Assembly (NCBI RefSeq): GCF_001417775.1
Contig: NZ_BBZJ01000013.1
Span: 62,001 to 126,000, forward strand
Direction: 5' to 3'
Length of the DNA: 64,000 bases
Source: Streptomyces sp. TP-A0356
Lineage (GTDB): Bacteria; Actinomycetota; Actinomycetes; Streptomycetales; Streptomycetaceae
The notes under the pieces are model-generated. The model was given only the letters and a program-made list of their open reading frames with translations, searched no databases and was not told the origin of the DNA. Shown here one piece after another: positions 52,457 through 60,739 of this stretch (position 1 is the stretch's first letter; each line of letters starts with the position of its first letter). A program made the translations under genes and the position numbers.

Positions 52457-53608
52457 TCACGGGGAGGGCGCGCGCGCAGCCCTTCCCCGTACCGCCCGTG
52501 CCAGTCGGTCGGCCGCTCTCACTCTCGGGCGGTTGTCCGGGGCGCGGCGGCGGGGGTGGACCGTGTTCGCCAGGAGGATCAGGAACGTGTCCGTCGCCGG
52601 GTCCAGGACCAGCGACGTGCCCGTGAAGCCCGTGTGGCCCGCCGCTCCCCGCCCCGACAGCCCGCCCATGAACCACGGCTGGTCGACGGCGAAGCCCAGC
52701 CCGGGCGGGGCGAGCATCAGTTCGACGAAGTCAGGGCCCAGGATGCGCGCGGGCCCGTACGAGCCCCCGGCCAGCAGCGCCCGGCAGAAGACCGCGAGGT
52801 CCCGCGCCGTGGAGAAGAGGCCCGCGTGACCGGCCACCCCACCGAGCGCCCACGCGTTCTCGTCGTGGACCACACCCCGCAGCATCCCCCGGTCCGCCTT
52901 GGCCCAGGGCCGCCGCTGGTCCTCCGTCGCCGCCGCGCCCGGGTTCGGTCCGAACCCCGTCGCCGCCATCCCGAGCGGCCGGCTGATCCCGTCGCGGACG
53001 AGCACGTCCAGCGACCGTCCGGTGATGCGTTCCAGGACGTACTGCAGGAGCAGCATGTTCAGGTCCGAGTAGCAGTACGTGCCGGGCGCCTCCGCCGGAG
53101 CCTCCGCCCGCAGCAGCGCCAGCCGTGCCTCGTCCGACGCGCAGTCGTACAGCGCGAGTTCGGGCCGCAGTCCGGAGGTGTGGGTGAGCAACTGCCGTAC
53201 GGTGATGCCGCCTTCCGCCGCCGCGTGGAAGTCCGGCAGATAGGCCCCCACGCGCGCGTCGATGCCGAGCGTGCCGCGCTCCAGTTGCTGCACCGCGGCG
53301 ACCGCCGTGAACAGCTTGGTGAGCGAGGCCAGGTCGAAGGGCGTGTCCACGGTCATCGGCACCCGCGCCGCGGGCGGCAGTTCCACCCCTCGGTCCGCCT
53401 CCGCGTCGTACGCCGCGTACCGTACCGCCCAGCCCGCCGCCGCCTCGACGGCGATCACCGGGCCGCGCCCGGCGACCACCACGGCACCGGCCGCCCAGGG
53501 GCGCTCTCCGCTGACGGCCTCGCGGATCTCGCGTACGAGAAGACGCAGTTCCTCCGGATCGAGCCCGGCCTTCTCCGGGGTGTCGATGCGCAGTCTCGGC
53601 GCGCTCAG
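52457..53608 (-). CDS. Serine hydrolase of the beta-lactamase (class C) family
   Basis: Cytoplasmic or loosely bound esterase/peptidase-like protein of about 383 residues. Active-site motifs: SLTK (SxxK, in FDLASLTKLFTAVAAVQQLE), YSDLN (YxN, about 195) and HTGFTG (third element, about 340). The start is unclear. Relatives seem to begin at SAPRLRIDTPEKAG; here that position is a CTG at 53608 overlapping the exporter stop (CTGA), with GGGAGGAG 4 bases upstream. The first ordinary start, GTG 53692, would read through a dispersed hairpin repeat (53614-53654). Coupled translation after the exporter is likely. Confidence 0.82.
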   Translation of the reverse strand: MSAPRLRIDTPEKAGLDPEELRLLVREIREAVSGERPWAAGAVVVAGRGPVIAVEAAAGWAVRYAAYDAEADRGVELPPAARVPMTVDTPFDLASLTKLFTAVAAVQQLERGTLGIDARVGAYLPDFHAAAEGGITVRQLLTHTSGLRPELALYDCASDEARLALLRAEAPAEAPGTYCYSDLNMLLLQYVLERITGRSLDVLVRDGISRPLGMAATGFGPNPGAAATEDQRRPWAKADRGMLRGVVHDENAWALGGVAGHAGLFSTARDLAVFCRALLAGGSYGPARILGPDFVELMLAPPGLGFAVDQPWFMGGLSGRGAAGHTGFTGTSLVLDPATDTFLILLANTVHPRRRAPDNRPRVRAADRLARAVRGRAARAPSP

Positions 53609-55107
53609 CTCTCCTCCCCCAAGTTCTCGGGCGCACTGGAGCAGGGGGGACCCCCGCCCCGCACGCCCGCGCGTCTGTTCCAGGGACGGCACAGTGCCAT
53701 GAAGCAGGCCACGGCGACCAGTGCGGCCGCCATTTGGACGACCGCCATCGGGACGGCGGTGTGCTCACCGGCTATCCCGACGAGCGGCGAGGCGACGGCG
53801 CCGATGAGGAAGGAGCAGGTGCCGAGCAGCGCGGACGCGGACCCGGCGTGGTGGCGGGTGCGCATCAGGGCCAGCGCCTGGGTGTTGGGCAGCGTGATGC
53901 CCATCGCCGACATGAGGACGAACAGGGCGGCGGCGACGGGCGCGAGACCCACCTCGCCGAGGACGCCCGTGCACATCAGCAGCAGCGCGCCGGCGGCGAG
54001 CGTGACGACCGTGAGGCCGACCGCCAGCACGGTGTCGAGGCTGACGCGGCCCACCAGGACCTTGCCGTTGAACTGCCCGGCGGCCACCAGGCCCACCGAG
54101 TTGAGGCCGAACAGCAGGCTGAAGGTCTGCGGGGAGGCGCCGTAGACCTCCTGGACGACGTAGGGAGACGCGGCGATGTACGCGAACAGTGCCGCGAAGG
54201 CGAAGCCGCCCGCGATCGTGTACCCGGTGAAGACGCGGTCGGCCAGCAGCGTCCGCATGGAGCGCAGGGCAGCGCCCACTCCTCCGCCGTGGCGCTCGGC
54301 CAGCGGAAGCGTCTCCGGCAGCTTCACCCACACGAGCGCCGTGAGCGCGATACCGACGGCCGTGAGGACGACGAAGACGCCCCGCCAGTCGGTGACGCGC
54401 AGGATCTGGCCGCCGATCAGTGGCGCGACGACCGGCGCCACTCCCGAGATGAGCATGAGGGTGGAGAAGAACCGGGCCATGGCCATGCCGTCGTGAAGAT
54501 CGCGGACGACGGCGCGTGCGATCACGATCCCGGCCGCGCCCGCGAGTCCCTGCACCAGCCGGAAGGCGACGAGCGACTCCACAGAGGGTGCGAAGGCGCA
54601 CAGCGCGGTGGCTACGACATAGCCGACGAGGCCCACGAGCAGCGGGCGCCGGCGTCCCCACCTGTCGCTCATCGGGCCGACCAGCAGTTGGCCGAGAGCC
54701 ATGCCCGCGAGACAGCCGGTGAGGGTGAGCTGCACCGTCGCGGCGGGCGCGTGCAGGGACGCGGTGACCTCCGGCAGGGACGGGAGGTACATGTCCATGG
54801 CCAGCGGGGGCGTGGCGGTGAGGCCGCCGAGGATGAAGGTGACGAGAAGACCGGTACGGCGGGCGGCGGCGCCCTGTGCGAGGGGTGCGGCTGCCCCGAG
54901 CGTCCCCGGTGTCGAGGGCGTCCCCGGTGTCGAGGGCGTCCCCGGTGTCGAGGGCGTCCCCGGTTTCGAGGGCGTCCCGGAGGTCGAGAGCGTCCCGGAT
55001 GTCGAGCGCGTCCCAGGTGTCGAGCGCGTCCCAGGTATTCCGGGTGTTTCGGGTATGAGGTCCTCCGGTTCCTTCTGGTCCTGCGTGGTGCGGCCACGCT
55101 CGGGCAT
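53605..55107 (-). CDS. MFS multidrug exporter, Bcr/CflA type, with N-terminal Thr-Pro-Gly repeats
   Basis: Twelve-helix drug:proton antiporter-like protein of 500 residues. The ATG at 55107 has GGAGG 5 bases upstream. Before the first helix (TGLLVTFILGGLTATPPLAM) there is a tail of about 70 residues made of TPS/TPG-type triplets (encoded at 54908-55051). Bcr/CflA marks: MDMYLPSLPEVTASL after helix 1 and GPMSDRWGRRRPLLVGL as motif A. The C-terminus GGPPCSSAPENLGEES is encoded by a dispersed repeat (53614-53654). The stop overlaps the proposed start of the serine hydrolase. Substrate unknown. Confidence 0.87.
   Translation of the reverse strand: MPERGRTTQDQKEPEDLIPETPGIPGTRSTPGTRSTSGTLSTSGTPSKPGTPSTPGTPSTPGTPSTPGTLGAAAPLAQGAAARRTGLLVTFILGGLTATPPLAMDMYLPSLPEVTASLHAPAATVQLTLTGCLAGMALGQLLVGPMSDRWGRRRPLLVGLVGYVVATALCAFAPSVESLVAFRLVQGLAGAAGIVIARAVVRDLHDGMAMARFFSTLMLISGVAPVVAPLIGGQILRVTDWRGVFVVLTAVGIALTALVWVKLPETLPLAERHGGGVGAALRSMRTLLADRVFTGYTIAGGFAFAALFAYIAASPYVVQEVYGASPQTFSLLFGLNSVGLVAAGQFNGKVLVGRVSLDTVLAVGLTVVTLAAGALLLMCTGVLGEVGLAPVAAALFVLMSAMGITLPNTQALALMRTRHHAGSASALLGTCSFLIGAVASPLVGIAGEHTAVPMAVVQMAAALVAVACFMALCRPWNRRAGVRGGGPPCSSAPENLGEES
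53614..53654. repeat. Dispersed hairpin repeat, copy 2
   Basis: CTCCCCCAAGTTCTCGG-N10-GAGCAGGGGGGACCCC, the same hairpin frame as 19046-19084 (TCCCCC paired with GGGGGA). It encodes the last residues of the exporter on the minus strand and lies over the start area of the serine hydrolase. Confidence 0.7.
54908..55051 (-). repeat. Coding minisatellite of 18-bp units
   Basis: Eight 18-bp units, three of them identical, with consensus GGTGTCGAGGGCGTCCCC on the plus strand. On the minus strand each gives six residues of the type GTPSTP. The unit length keeps the frame, so copy number can change without breaking the exporter. Confidence 0.92.
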
Positions 55108-55188
55108 GTGCCCCTCCCTGCTCGTTCGGTCCGCCGCCTATGCTCTCAGCTCGTACTGGTGACCGGGTCGGGGTACCGAGGGGCGGAC

Positions 55189-56220
55189 ATGGTGGGGACG
55201 GCTGACGGACGGGTGCGGTGGGGGATCCTGGCGACCGGGGGGATCGCCGCGGCGTTCGCGGCCGATCTCGTCGACCTGCCGGACGCCGAAATCGTGGCGG
55301 TGGCCTCGCGGAGCGAGGAGTCGGCGCGGGCGTTCGCGGAACGGTTCGGGATACCGCGGGCGTACGGGGAGTGGGACGCCCTCGCCGGGGACGAGGACGT
55401 CGACGTGGTCTACGTCGCCACTCCGCACTCGGCGCACCGGGCCGCGGCCGGGCTGTGCCTGGCGGCCGGGCGGAACGTGCTGTGCGAGAAGGCGTTCACG
55501 CTGAACGCGCGGGAGGCCGGGGAACTGGTCGCGCTGGCGCGGGAGCGCGGCCTCTTCCTGATGGAGGCCATGTGGATGTACTGCCATCCGCTGGTCAGAC
55601 GGCTGAAGGCGCTGGTGGACGACGGCGCGATCGGCGAGGTGCGCAGTGTGCAGGCCGACTTCGGGCTCGCCGGCCCCTTCCCGCCCTCGCACCGGTTGCG
55701 CAATCCGGCGCTGGGCGGCGGGGCACTGCTGGACCTGGGCGTGTATCCGGTGTCGTTCGCGCAGTTGCTGCTCGGGGAACCGTTGGATCTCGTGGCGAAG
55801 GCGGTGCTCTCGGGCGAGGGCGTCGATCTCCAGACCGGAGCGCTGCTCTCCTGGGAGAGCGGGGCCCTGGCGTCGGTGCACTGCTCCATCCACGGCGGCA
55901 CCCCCGTCCGCGCCTCCGTCACCGGCTCCCGGGGCCGCATCGACGTCCCGGACGGCTTCTTCTTCCCGGACCACTTCGTGCTGCACCGCGACGGCCGCGA
56001 TCCCGAGGAGTACCGCGCCGACCCCGCCGACGGTCCGCGCACCAGCCTCAGACACGAGGCCAACGAGGTCATGCGCGCCCTCAGGGCCGGCGAGACCGAG
56101 TCCCCGCTCGTCCCGCTCGACGGCACCCTGGCGGTGATGCGCACACTCGACGCGATACGGGAGCGTATCGGGGTCCGCTACCCCGGAGAGGCCGTGGAAC
56201 CGGACCTCGCGACCGTCTGA
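55189..56220 (+). CDS. Gfo/Idh/MocA-family oxidoreductase
   Basis: NAD(P)-dependent sugar or polyol dehydrogenase-like enzyme of 343 residues. ATG 55189 has GAGGGG 5 bases upstream. N-terminal Rossmann fold: [18 protein letters not shown] (about 10-27). The catalytic-type Lys is in CEKAFTLN (about 99-106), and EAMWMYCHP (about 126-134) precedes the C-terminal beta-sheet domain with [20 protein letters not shown] (about 169-188). It most resembles the dihydrodiol dehydrogenase branch. Substrate unknown. It starts 81 bp from the divergent exporter. Confidence 0.87.
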   Translation: MVGTADGRVRWGILATGGIAAAFAADLVDLPDAEIVAVASRSEESARAFAERFGIPRAYGEWDALAGDEDVDVVYVATPHSAHRAAAGLCLAAGRNVLCEKAFTLNAREAGELVALARERGLFLMEAMWMYCHPLVRRLKALVDDGAIGEVRSVQADFGLAGPFPPSHRLRNPALGGGALLDLGVYPVSFAQLLLGEPLDLVAKAVLSGEGVDLQTGALLSWESGALASVHCSIHGGTPVRASVTGSRGRIDVPDGFFFPDHFVLHRDGRDPEEYRADPADGPRTSLRHEANEVMRALRAGETESPLVPLDGTLAVMRTLDAIRERIGVRYPGEAVEPDLATV

Positions 56221-56282
56221 GACAACCGTATGGCGGACACCGTATTCCGCATGACGGATCACCCCCCTTACGCTGCGGGTCC

Positions 56283-57041
56283 ATGACTGACAGGCACTCA
56301 AAGACCGCCATGGTGACCGGCGCGGGCTCCGGGATCGGCCGCGCGGTCGCGGTGGAGCTGCTGCGCGCGGGCTGGTCCGTGGCGCTCGCGGGGCGGCGCA
56401 CCGGGACGCTGGAGGAGACCGCCGCGCTCGCACCCGAGGGCACCGCACTGGCCGTACGCACCGACGTCTCACGACCGGATGACGTGGAAGACCTGTTCGA
56501 TGCCGTACACGAGCGGTTCGGGCGGCTCGACCTCCTGTTCAACAACGCCGGTACGTTCGGCTCCGGCGGGGTTCCGGTCGAGAACCTCCCCTACGACGCC
56601 TGGCGGCATGTGGTGGACACCAACCTCAACGGAGCGTTCCTGTGCGCGCAGGCGGCGTACCGGCAGATGAAGGAACAGGATCCGCAGGGCGGCCGGATCA
56701 TCAACAACGGCTCGATCTCGGCGCACACGCCCCGCCCGCACTCGGTGGCGTACACGGCGACCAAGCACGCGCTGACCGGCCTGACCAAGTCGCTGTCCCT
56801 GGACGGGCGTCCGTACCGCATCGCGGTCGGGCAGATCGACATCGGCAACGCGGCGACCGACATGACCGCGCGCATGCAGAACGGGGTCCTGCAGGCGAAT
56901 GGCGAACTGGCGGTCGAACCCGTGATGGATGTGGCCGATGTGGCGCGCACCGTACGGCACATGGCAGAGCTGCCGCTGGAGGCGAACGTGCAGTTCGTGA
57001 CGGTGCTGGCGACGACGATGCCCTACGTGGGCCGCGGCTGA
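56283..57041 (+). CDS. Short-chain dehydrogenase/reductase
   Basis: Classical SDR of 252 residues. Cofactor motif [13 protein letters not shown] (about 11-23), NNAGTFG (about 88-94), the serine-containing strand NNGSISA (about 139-145) and [10 protein letters not shown] with the catalytic Tyr and Lys (about 157-166). ATG 56283 is 62 bp after the upstream oxidoreductase, so the two may be cotranscribed. Substrate unknown. Confidence 0.88.
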   Translation: MTDRHSKTAMVTGAGSGIGRAVAVELLRAGWSVALAGRRTGTLEETAALAPEGTALAVRTDVSRPDDVEDLFDAVHERFGRLDLLFNNAGTFGSGGVPVENLPYDAWRHVVDTNLNGAFLCAQAAYRQMKEQDPQGGRIINNGSISAHTPRPHSVAYTATKHALTGLTKSLSLDGRPYRIAVGQIDIGNAATDMTARMQNGVLQANGELAVEPVMDVADVARTVRHMAELPLEANVQFVTVLATTMPYVGRG

Positions 57042-57423
57042 CGGGTCCGATGCGTCGTCCACACCTCAACTTCTACAAGCGGAATGTGACCGTCCGAACC
57101 ATTCCGGCTCATGGCGGGCTTATGCTCAACACGCCTCCACCGGAGCTTCACAGTTCGAGCACGAGATATCCGCAGACCATACCCGGGGGAGGCGGCAGCC
57201 GTTCCGCGGTCCGGCAGGGGGTGGGCCTCGCGTGGGACCGCGGGGTGCGCATCGGATCGCGGAGCGGCTGCCCACATGTCAGCGCCGGTGACGGCCCTCC
57301 TCCGCCGCTTGGCAGAGGCACGGTCATGACGGGGTTGCAACCGTGCCGCAAAAGGCGTCGAAGACGGCTGCAGAGAGCGCATGACGCGGACCCGCCCGTG
57401 TAGCGATCCCGCCCGCCGGGCCC
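57042..57423. other. Gene-free stretch
   Basis: No convincing gene in these 382 bp between the SDR and the convergent SnoaL-like gene. Two short plus-strand frames (57275-57328 and 57326 to about 57403) overlap by ATGA but are only 17 and 25 residues, without recognised content. The part around 57085-57180 is A/T-richer than its surroundings and may hold a promoter. Confidence 0.4.
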
Positions 57424-57750
57424 TCAGGCCTGGCCGGTCTCGAAGCGGGAGATCCTGCCGTCGTCGTCGACGGTGAACGTCCACCGGGTGCGCATCTCCC
57501 CCCAGGTGTCGTTGCGGTACCGGGCGACGAGGGAGCGGCCGCCGTTGGACTCGTTGTCGACGTCCATGTGGCCGTTCGAGGAGAAGATCTCCCGGTCGAT
57601 CCAGTCGGCGAGGTCACGGTCGGAGCCGTCGTCCGACATGGTCGCGCCCGGGGCGAGGAGCGTCATGAAGCCCTCGCGGTCATGGGTGTTCACGGCGGTG
57701 ACGAAGGCCCGGACGGCCGGGTCCCGGAGCTTGGCTGTCTGAATCGTCAT
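57424..57750 (-). CDS. SnoaL-like (NTF2-fold) protein
   Basis: Small protein of 108 residues with the cone-shaped NTF2/SnoaL fold: the opening helix DPAVRAFVTAVNTHDREGFM, then LLAPGATMSDDGSDRDLADW and strands SLVARYRNDTWGEMRTRWTF with FTVDDDGRISRFETGQ. Such proteins are isomerases, hydrolases or ligand binders; the role is unknown. ATG 57750 begins MTIQTAKLRD. It is divergent from the DoxX gene. Confidence 0.82.
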   Translation of the reverse strand: MTIQTAKLRDPAVRAFVTAVNTHDREGFMTLLAPGATMSDDGSDRDLADWIDREIFSSNGHMDVDNESNGGRSLVARYRNDTWGEMRTRWTFTVDDDGRISRFETGQA

Positions 57751-57881
57751 GCCTGTCAGAGTCACACCGGCCCCGGGGACCCGCCACCCGAACGGCGCCG
57801 TGAACAGGCCGGACGGGTGCGGACGATGGGACGGTGGGAACGCGGAGGGAACCGTTCCCGCCGTGTGCCCCGGGAGTGACC

Positions 57882-58430
57882 GTGACCTGTTGCATCGACC
57901 GACGCGACGTGGGACTGCTGCTGCTCCGCCTCGGCACCGGCGGGGTGCTGGCCGCGCACGGTGCGCAGAAGCTGTTCGGCTGGTTCGGCGGGGGCGGGAT
58001 CGAGGGGACCGGGCGGTTCATGGAGACCGTGGGCTACCGGCCGGGGAAGGCGAGCGCGATGGCGGCCGGGCTCGCGGAGGCGGGCGGCGGCACGCTGCTG
58101 GTGCTGGGCCTCGCCACACCGGCGGCGGGCGCCGCGACGGTCGGCGTGATGGCGGGGGCGGCGGCGGTGCACCTGCCGAACGGGTTCTTCGCCCAGAGCG
58201 GCGGCTACGAGTACGCGGCGATCCTCGGCCTCACGGCGGCGGGCCTGGCGATCACGGGTCCCGGCCGGCTCTCCCTGGACGCGCTGTTCGGCCACGCCGT
58301 GAACCGTGGCTGGATGGTCCCGGTGGCGTTCGCGGCGACGGGGGTGGTCACCGCCCTGGTGGTGGGGGCGCGGAACCAGCATGTGCGGAGGATGACGGTG
58401 GGGCAGCAGGAGGCGCTCTTCGAGGAGTAG
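57882..58430 (+). CDS. DoxX-family membrane protein
   Basis: Membrane protein of 182 residues with four helices. The family pattern LLLLRLGTGGVLAAHGAQKL (about 11-30) is followed by FGWFGGGGIEGTGRFMETVG and AGLAEAGGGTLLVLG. GTG 57882 has GGGAG 5 bases upstream. DoxX proteins are linked to respiratory or redox functions; the exact role is unknown. The stop lies within the first copy of the 100-bp repeat. Confidence 0.87.
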   Translation: MTCCIDRRDVGLLLLRLGTGGVLAAHGAQKLFGWFGGGGIEGTGRFMETVGYRPGKASAMAAGLAEAGGGTLLVLGLATPAAGAATVGVMAGAAAVHLPNGFFAQSGGYEYAAILGLTAAGLAITGPGRLSLDALFGHAVNRGWMVPVAFAATGVVTALVVGARNQHVRRMTVGQQEALFEE

Positions 58431-58528
58431 GGCGCTTGTGACGGATCTCCGTGGCGTCACGACGCCCGGCACGCGCCCGCAGCCTTCGGCCGGGAGGTGC
58501 CCCCGCTCGCCGCACCGCGCGAAAGCCC
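58429..58528. repeat. 100-bp direct repeat, left copy
   Basis: About 90 percent identical to 58871-58971. It contains the hairpin-prone CCTTCGGCCGGGAGG and ends in CGCACCGCGCGAAAGCCC. It begins in the stop codon of the DoxX gene. With its partner it flanks the MazG-like gene. Confidence 0.9.
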
Positions 58529-58547
58529 GCATGGCAGGCTGTGGTGT

Positions 58548-58883
58548 ATGAGTGAGCAGGGCACGTCCGCGGACGTCTGGGATTCCATCACCCGCCTGCA
58601 CGCGTGGCTCGACGCGAACCGGACGCACGAGGGTGCGGACGGTCTGCTGCTGCGTGTGCTGAAGCTGTCGGAGGAGGTCGGCGAGGTCGCACAGGCGGTG
58701 ATCGGCACGATGGGCCAGAACCCGCGCAAGGGCACGACGCACGGCTGGGAGGACGTCCAGGCGGAGCTGTGCGACGTGGCGATCACGGCTCTGGTGGCCC
58801 TGCGCACCCTGACCCCGGACGCCCGCGAGGTGTTCGCGGCCCACCTGGAGGGCGTCACGACACGCTCGCTAGGGCCCTTCTGA
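58548..58883 (+). CDS. MazG-like nucleotide pyrophosphohydrolase
   Basis: All-alpha NTP-pyrophosphatase-like protein of 111 residues. The metal-binding EExxE motif is in LKLSEEVGEVAQAVIG (about 38-53), and the second Glu/Asp pair is in EDVQAELCDVAITAL (about 67-81). The length fits the short single-domain MazG-like group, which may hydrolyse aberrant or signalling nucleotides. ATG 58548 has no clear ribosome site. Its last codons (LGPF and stop) lie within the right copy of the direct repeat. Confidence 0.88.
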   Translation: MSEQGTSADVWDSITRLHAWLDANRTHEGADGLLLRVLKLSEEVGEVAQAVIGTMGQNPRKGTTHGWEDVQAELCDVAITALVALRTLTPDAREVFAAHLEGVTTRSLGPF

Positions 58884-58971
58884 CGGATTTCCGCGGCGTC
58901 GAGACGCCCGGCACGCGCCCCCAGCCTTCGGCCGGGAGGTGCCCCCGGCTCGTCGCACCGCGCGAAAGCCC
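58871..58971. repeat. 100-bp direct repeat, right copy
   Basis: Partner of 58429-58528. A third, degenerate partial copy follows at about 58988-59027 (TTCCGGGCGTC, CCGGCACGGGCCTTCGCCGGG). The two full copies bracket the MazG-like gene with a spacing of 442 bp. Confidence 0.9.
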
Positions 58972-59044
58972 AAGGAGCGCCGCTGCGAGGACTTCCGGGC
59001 GTCCCGGCACGGGCCTTCGCCGGGTCGGCCCGAAGATCCAGGAG

Positions 59045-59076
59045 CGGCGCCACCGGTTGCGAGGCCGGTGGTGCCG
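59045..59076. terminator. Hairpin between convergent MazG-like and NmrA-like genes
   Basis: CGGCGCCACCGG, loop TTGCGAGG and CCGGTGGTGCCG form a 12-pair stem with one mismatch, 10 bp from the stop of the minus-strand operon. No T tract follows. Confidence 0.6.
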
Positions 59077-59085
59077 CCCTGGTTC

Positions 59086-59934
59086 TCAGCGGAAGGCGCC
59101 CGCGTGCCGGTCGGCCCAGGCGGCGTAGTCGCTCGCCGTCCGGCCCAGGATCCGTTCCACGGTGTCCTCCACCTGGCACTTGGCTCCGCTCAGCTGGCGC
59201 TCGGCGCTCTCCAGCAGAGCCTGTGCCACCGGTGCCCCGAATCTCCGGTGCAGTGACCGGCTCGTCTCCTCCCGCGAGCGCTCGACGAAGAGCAGCGGAC
59301 GTCCGACGGCACGGGCGAGGATCCGCGTCTGCTCCCGGGCCGTCAGTGCCTCGGGCCCCGTCAGGGCGTAGGCCTGTCCGGCATGGCCGGGCTCCGTGAG
59401 CGCCCGGGCCGCGACCGCTGCCACGTCCGCCGGATCGACACTCGCCGACGGAGCGTCACCCGGCCAGTGCCGTACCGTGCCCGTGGCCTTGACGTCGGGG
59501 GCCCAGGACAGCGTGTTGGTCATGAACGCGCGGGGCCGCAACAGGGTCCAGTCCAGGCCGGATGCACGGACGCAGTCCTCGGCGGTCCGCTGCCAGCGGG
59601 TCACCAGGTCCTGCGCCTGGCCGTCGGTCACGGCCAGCGCGGAGAGTTTGACCAGGTGGCGTACGTCCGCTCGCCGCGCGGCCCGCACCATGTGCACGTC
59701 CTGCTCGGGGCGGGTGGGATCGCCGGTCACGACCAGCACCGCCCGGACCCCGGTCATGGCCCGGGACAGTGAGGCCTCGTCGTCGAAGTCGCCGACGGCG
59801 ACCTCCGCGGTGGTGCCGGGCTCCGGCAGCCGGGACGCGTCGCGGACCAGCAGCCGCACCCGGTGCCCTTCCCGGAGCAGGATCCGCGTGGTGCGCCGGC
59901 CCACCGTGCCGGTCGCTCCGGTGATCAGGATCAT
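59086..59934 (-). CDS. NmrA-like NAD(P)-binding oxidoreductase
   Basis: Atypical SDR of 282 residues. Rossmann motif MILITGATGTVGRRTTRIL (about 1-19), then VRLLVRDASRLPEPG, VGDFDDEASLSRAMTGV and LVKLSALAV (about 94-102). There is no classical YxxxK in the usual place, as in NmrA-like quinone or flavonoid reductases. ATG 59934 has GGAGG 4 bases upstream. It is third in the operon with the AfsA-type synthase and an SDR (28-bp gap), so it may reduce an intermediate of the signalling molecule, for instance a butenolide. That role is inferred from position. Confidence 0.82.
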   Translation of the reverse strand: MILITGATGTVGRRTTRILLREGHRVRLLVRDASRLPEPGTTAEVAVGDFDDEASLSRAMTGVRAVLVVTGDPTRPEQDVHMVRAARRADVRHLVKLSALAVTDGQAQDLVTRWQRTAEDCVRASGLDWTLLRPRAFMTNTLSWAPDVKATGTVRHWPGDAPSASVDPADVAAVAARALTEPGHAGQAYALTGPEALTAREQTRILARAVGRPLLFVERSREETSRSLHRRFGAPVAQALLESAERQLSGAKCQVEDTVERILGRTASDYAAWADRHAGAFR

Positions 59935-59962
59935 CGCGCCTCCCGTGTGGGCTCTGCGCCGC

Positions 59963-60739
59963 TCACAGCGCGGTCACCCCTCCGTCGACCGGCACCGTCG
60001 CGCCGGTGATGAACGACGAGCCGTCACCGAGGAGCCAGGCCGCGGCCCTCGCCACCTCGTACGGCTCCGCGATACGACGCACCATGGATTCGGCGGCCAG
60101 TCGGTCCTCCAGGCCTTCGTACCGGTCGAGCGCCGTCTGCAGCAACTCGGTGCGCGTGGCGCCTATGGCGAGCGCGTTGACCCGGACGCCCCGGTCACCG
60201 TACTGGTCCGCGGCCGCCTTGGTCAGTCCGATCACGGCGTGCTTGGCGGCGATGTACGGCGCGCCGGGCAGATGGTGGCTGACCAGACCGGCCGTACTGG
60301 AGGAGTTGACGACCGCGCCCCCGCCCGCGCTGCTGATCATCGCCGGGATCTGCTCGCGCAGGCAGTTCCACACCCCCCGCACATTGACGTCGAAGACACG
60401 GTCGTACTCGGCGTCGTCCGTCAGGTGCAGCGGAGTGCGGGGGCTTCCCGAACCGGCGTTGTTGAACGCCCCGTCGAGCCGTCCGCAGGCGTCCACCGCC
60501 GCGTCGACCACCCGTCGCACATCCCGCGCGGAGGTGACGTCACCGGCGACGGCGAGGGCCGTCCCGTCCGCGGCGGTGATCTCGTGCGCCAGTTCGTCGA
60601 GCAGTCCCTCCCGGCGTGCCATGAGCACCACCGATGCCCCCTCGGCGCTGAACACGCGGGCGGCCGTGGCTCCGATGCCGCTGGAGGCGCCCGTGATCAT
60701 GACGACCTTGCCCGCGAGCACTCCGTCACGATCCGCCAT
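59963..60739 (-). CDS. Short-chain dehydrogenase, probable partner of the AfsA-type synthase
   Basis: Classical SDR of 258 residues: VMITGASSGIGATAARVF (about 13-30), FNNAGSG (about 91-97), VNSSSTAG (about 143-150) and YIAAKHAVIGLTKA with catalytic Tyr and Lys (about 161-174). The C-terminus SSFITGATVPVDGGVTAL is typical. The ATG at 60739 shares one base with the stop of the AfsA-type gene (TGATG), and GGGAGG stands 6 bases upstream, so translation is coupled. SDRs beside AfsA homologues (BarS1 type) reduce the side-chain ketone of gamma-butyrolactones. This is a fitting but unproven role. Confidence 0.87.
   Translation of the reverse strand: MADRDGVLAGKVVMITGASSGIGATAARVFSAEGASVVLMARREGLLDELAHEITAADGTALAVAGDVTSARDVRRVVDAAVDACGRLDGAFNNAGSGSPRTPLHLTDDAEYDRVFDVNVRGVWNCLREQIPAMISSAGGGAVVNSSSTAGLVSHHLPGAPYIAAKHAVIGLTKAAADQYGDRGVRVNALAIGATRTELLQTALDRYEGLEDRLAAESMVRRIAEPYEVARAAAWLLGDGSSFITGATVPVDGGVTAL

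Noticed and set aside
57275-57403. Two tiny ATGA-coupled genes between the SDR and the SnoaL-like gene
   Set aside because: The products are only 17 and 25 residues, very Arg-rich, and have no ribosome site. The overlap is likely chance.
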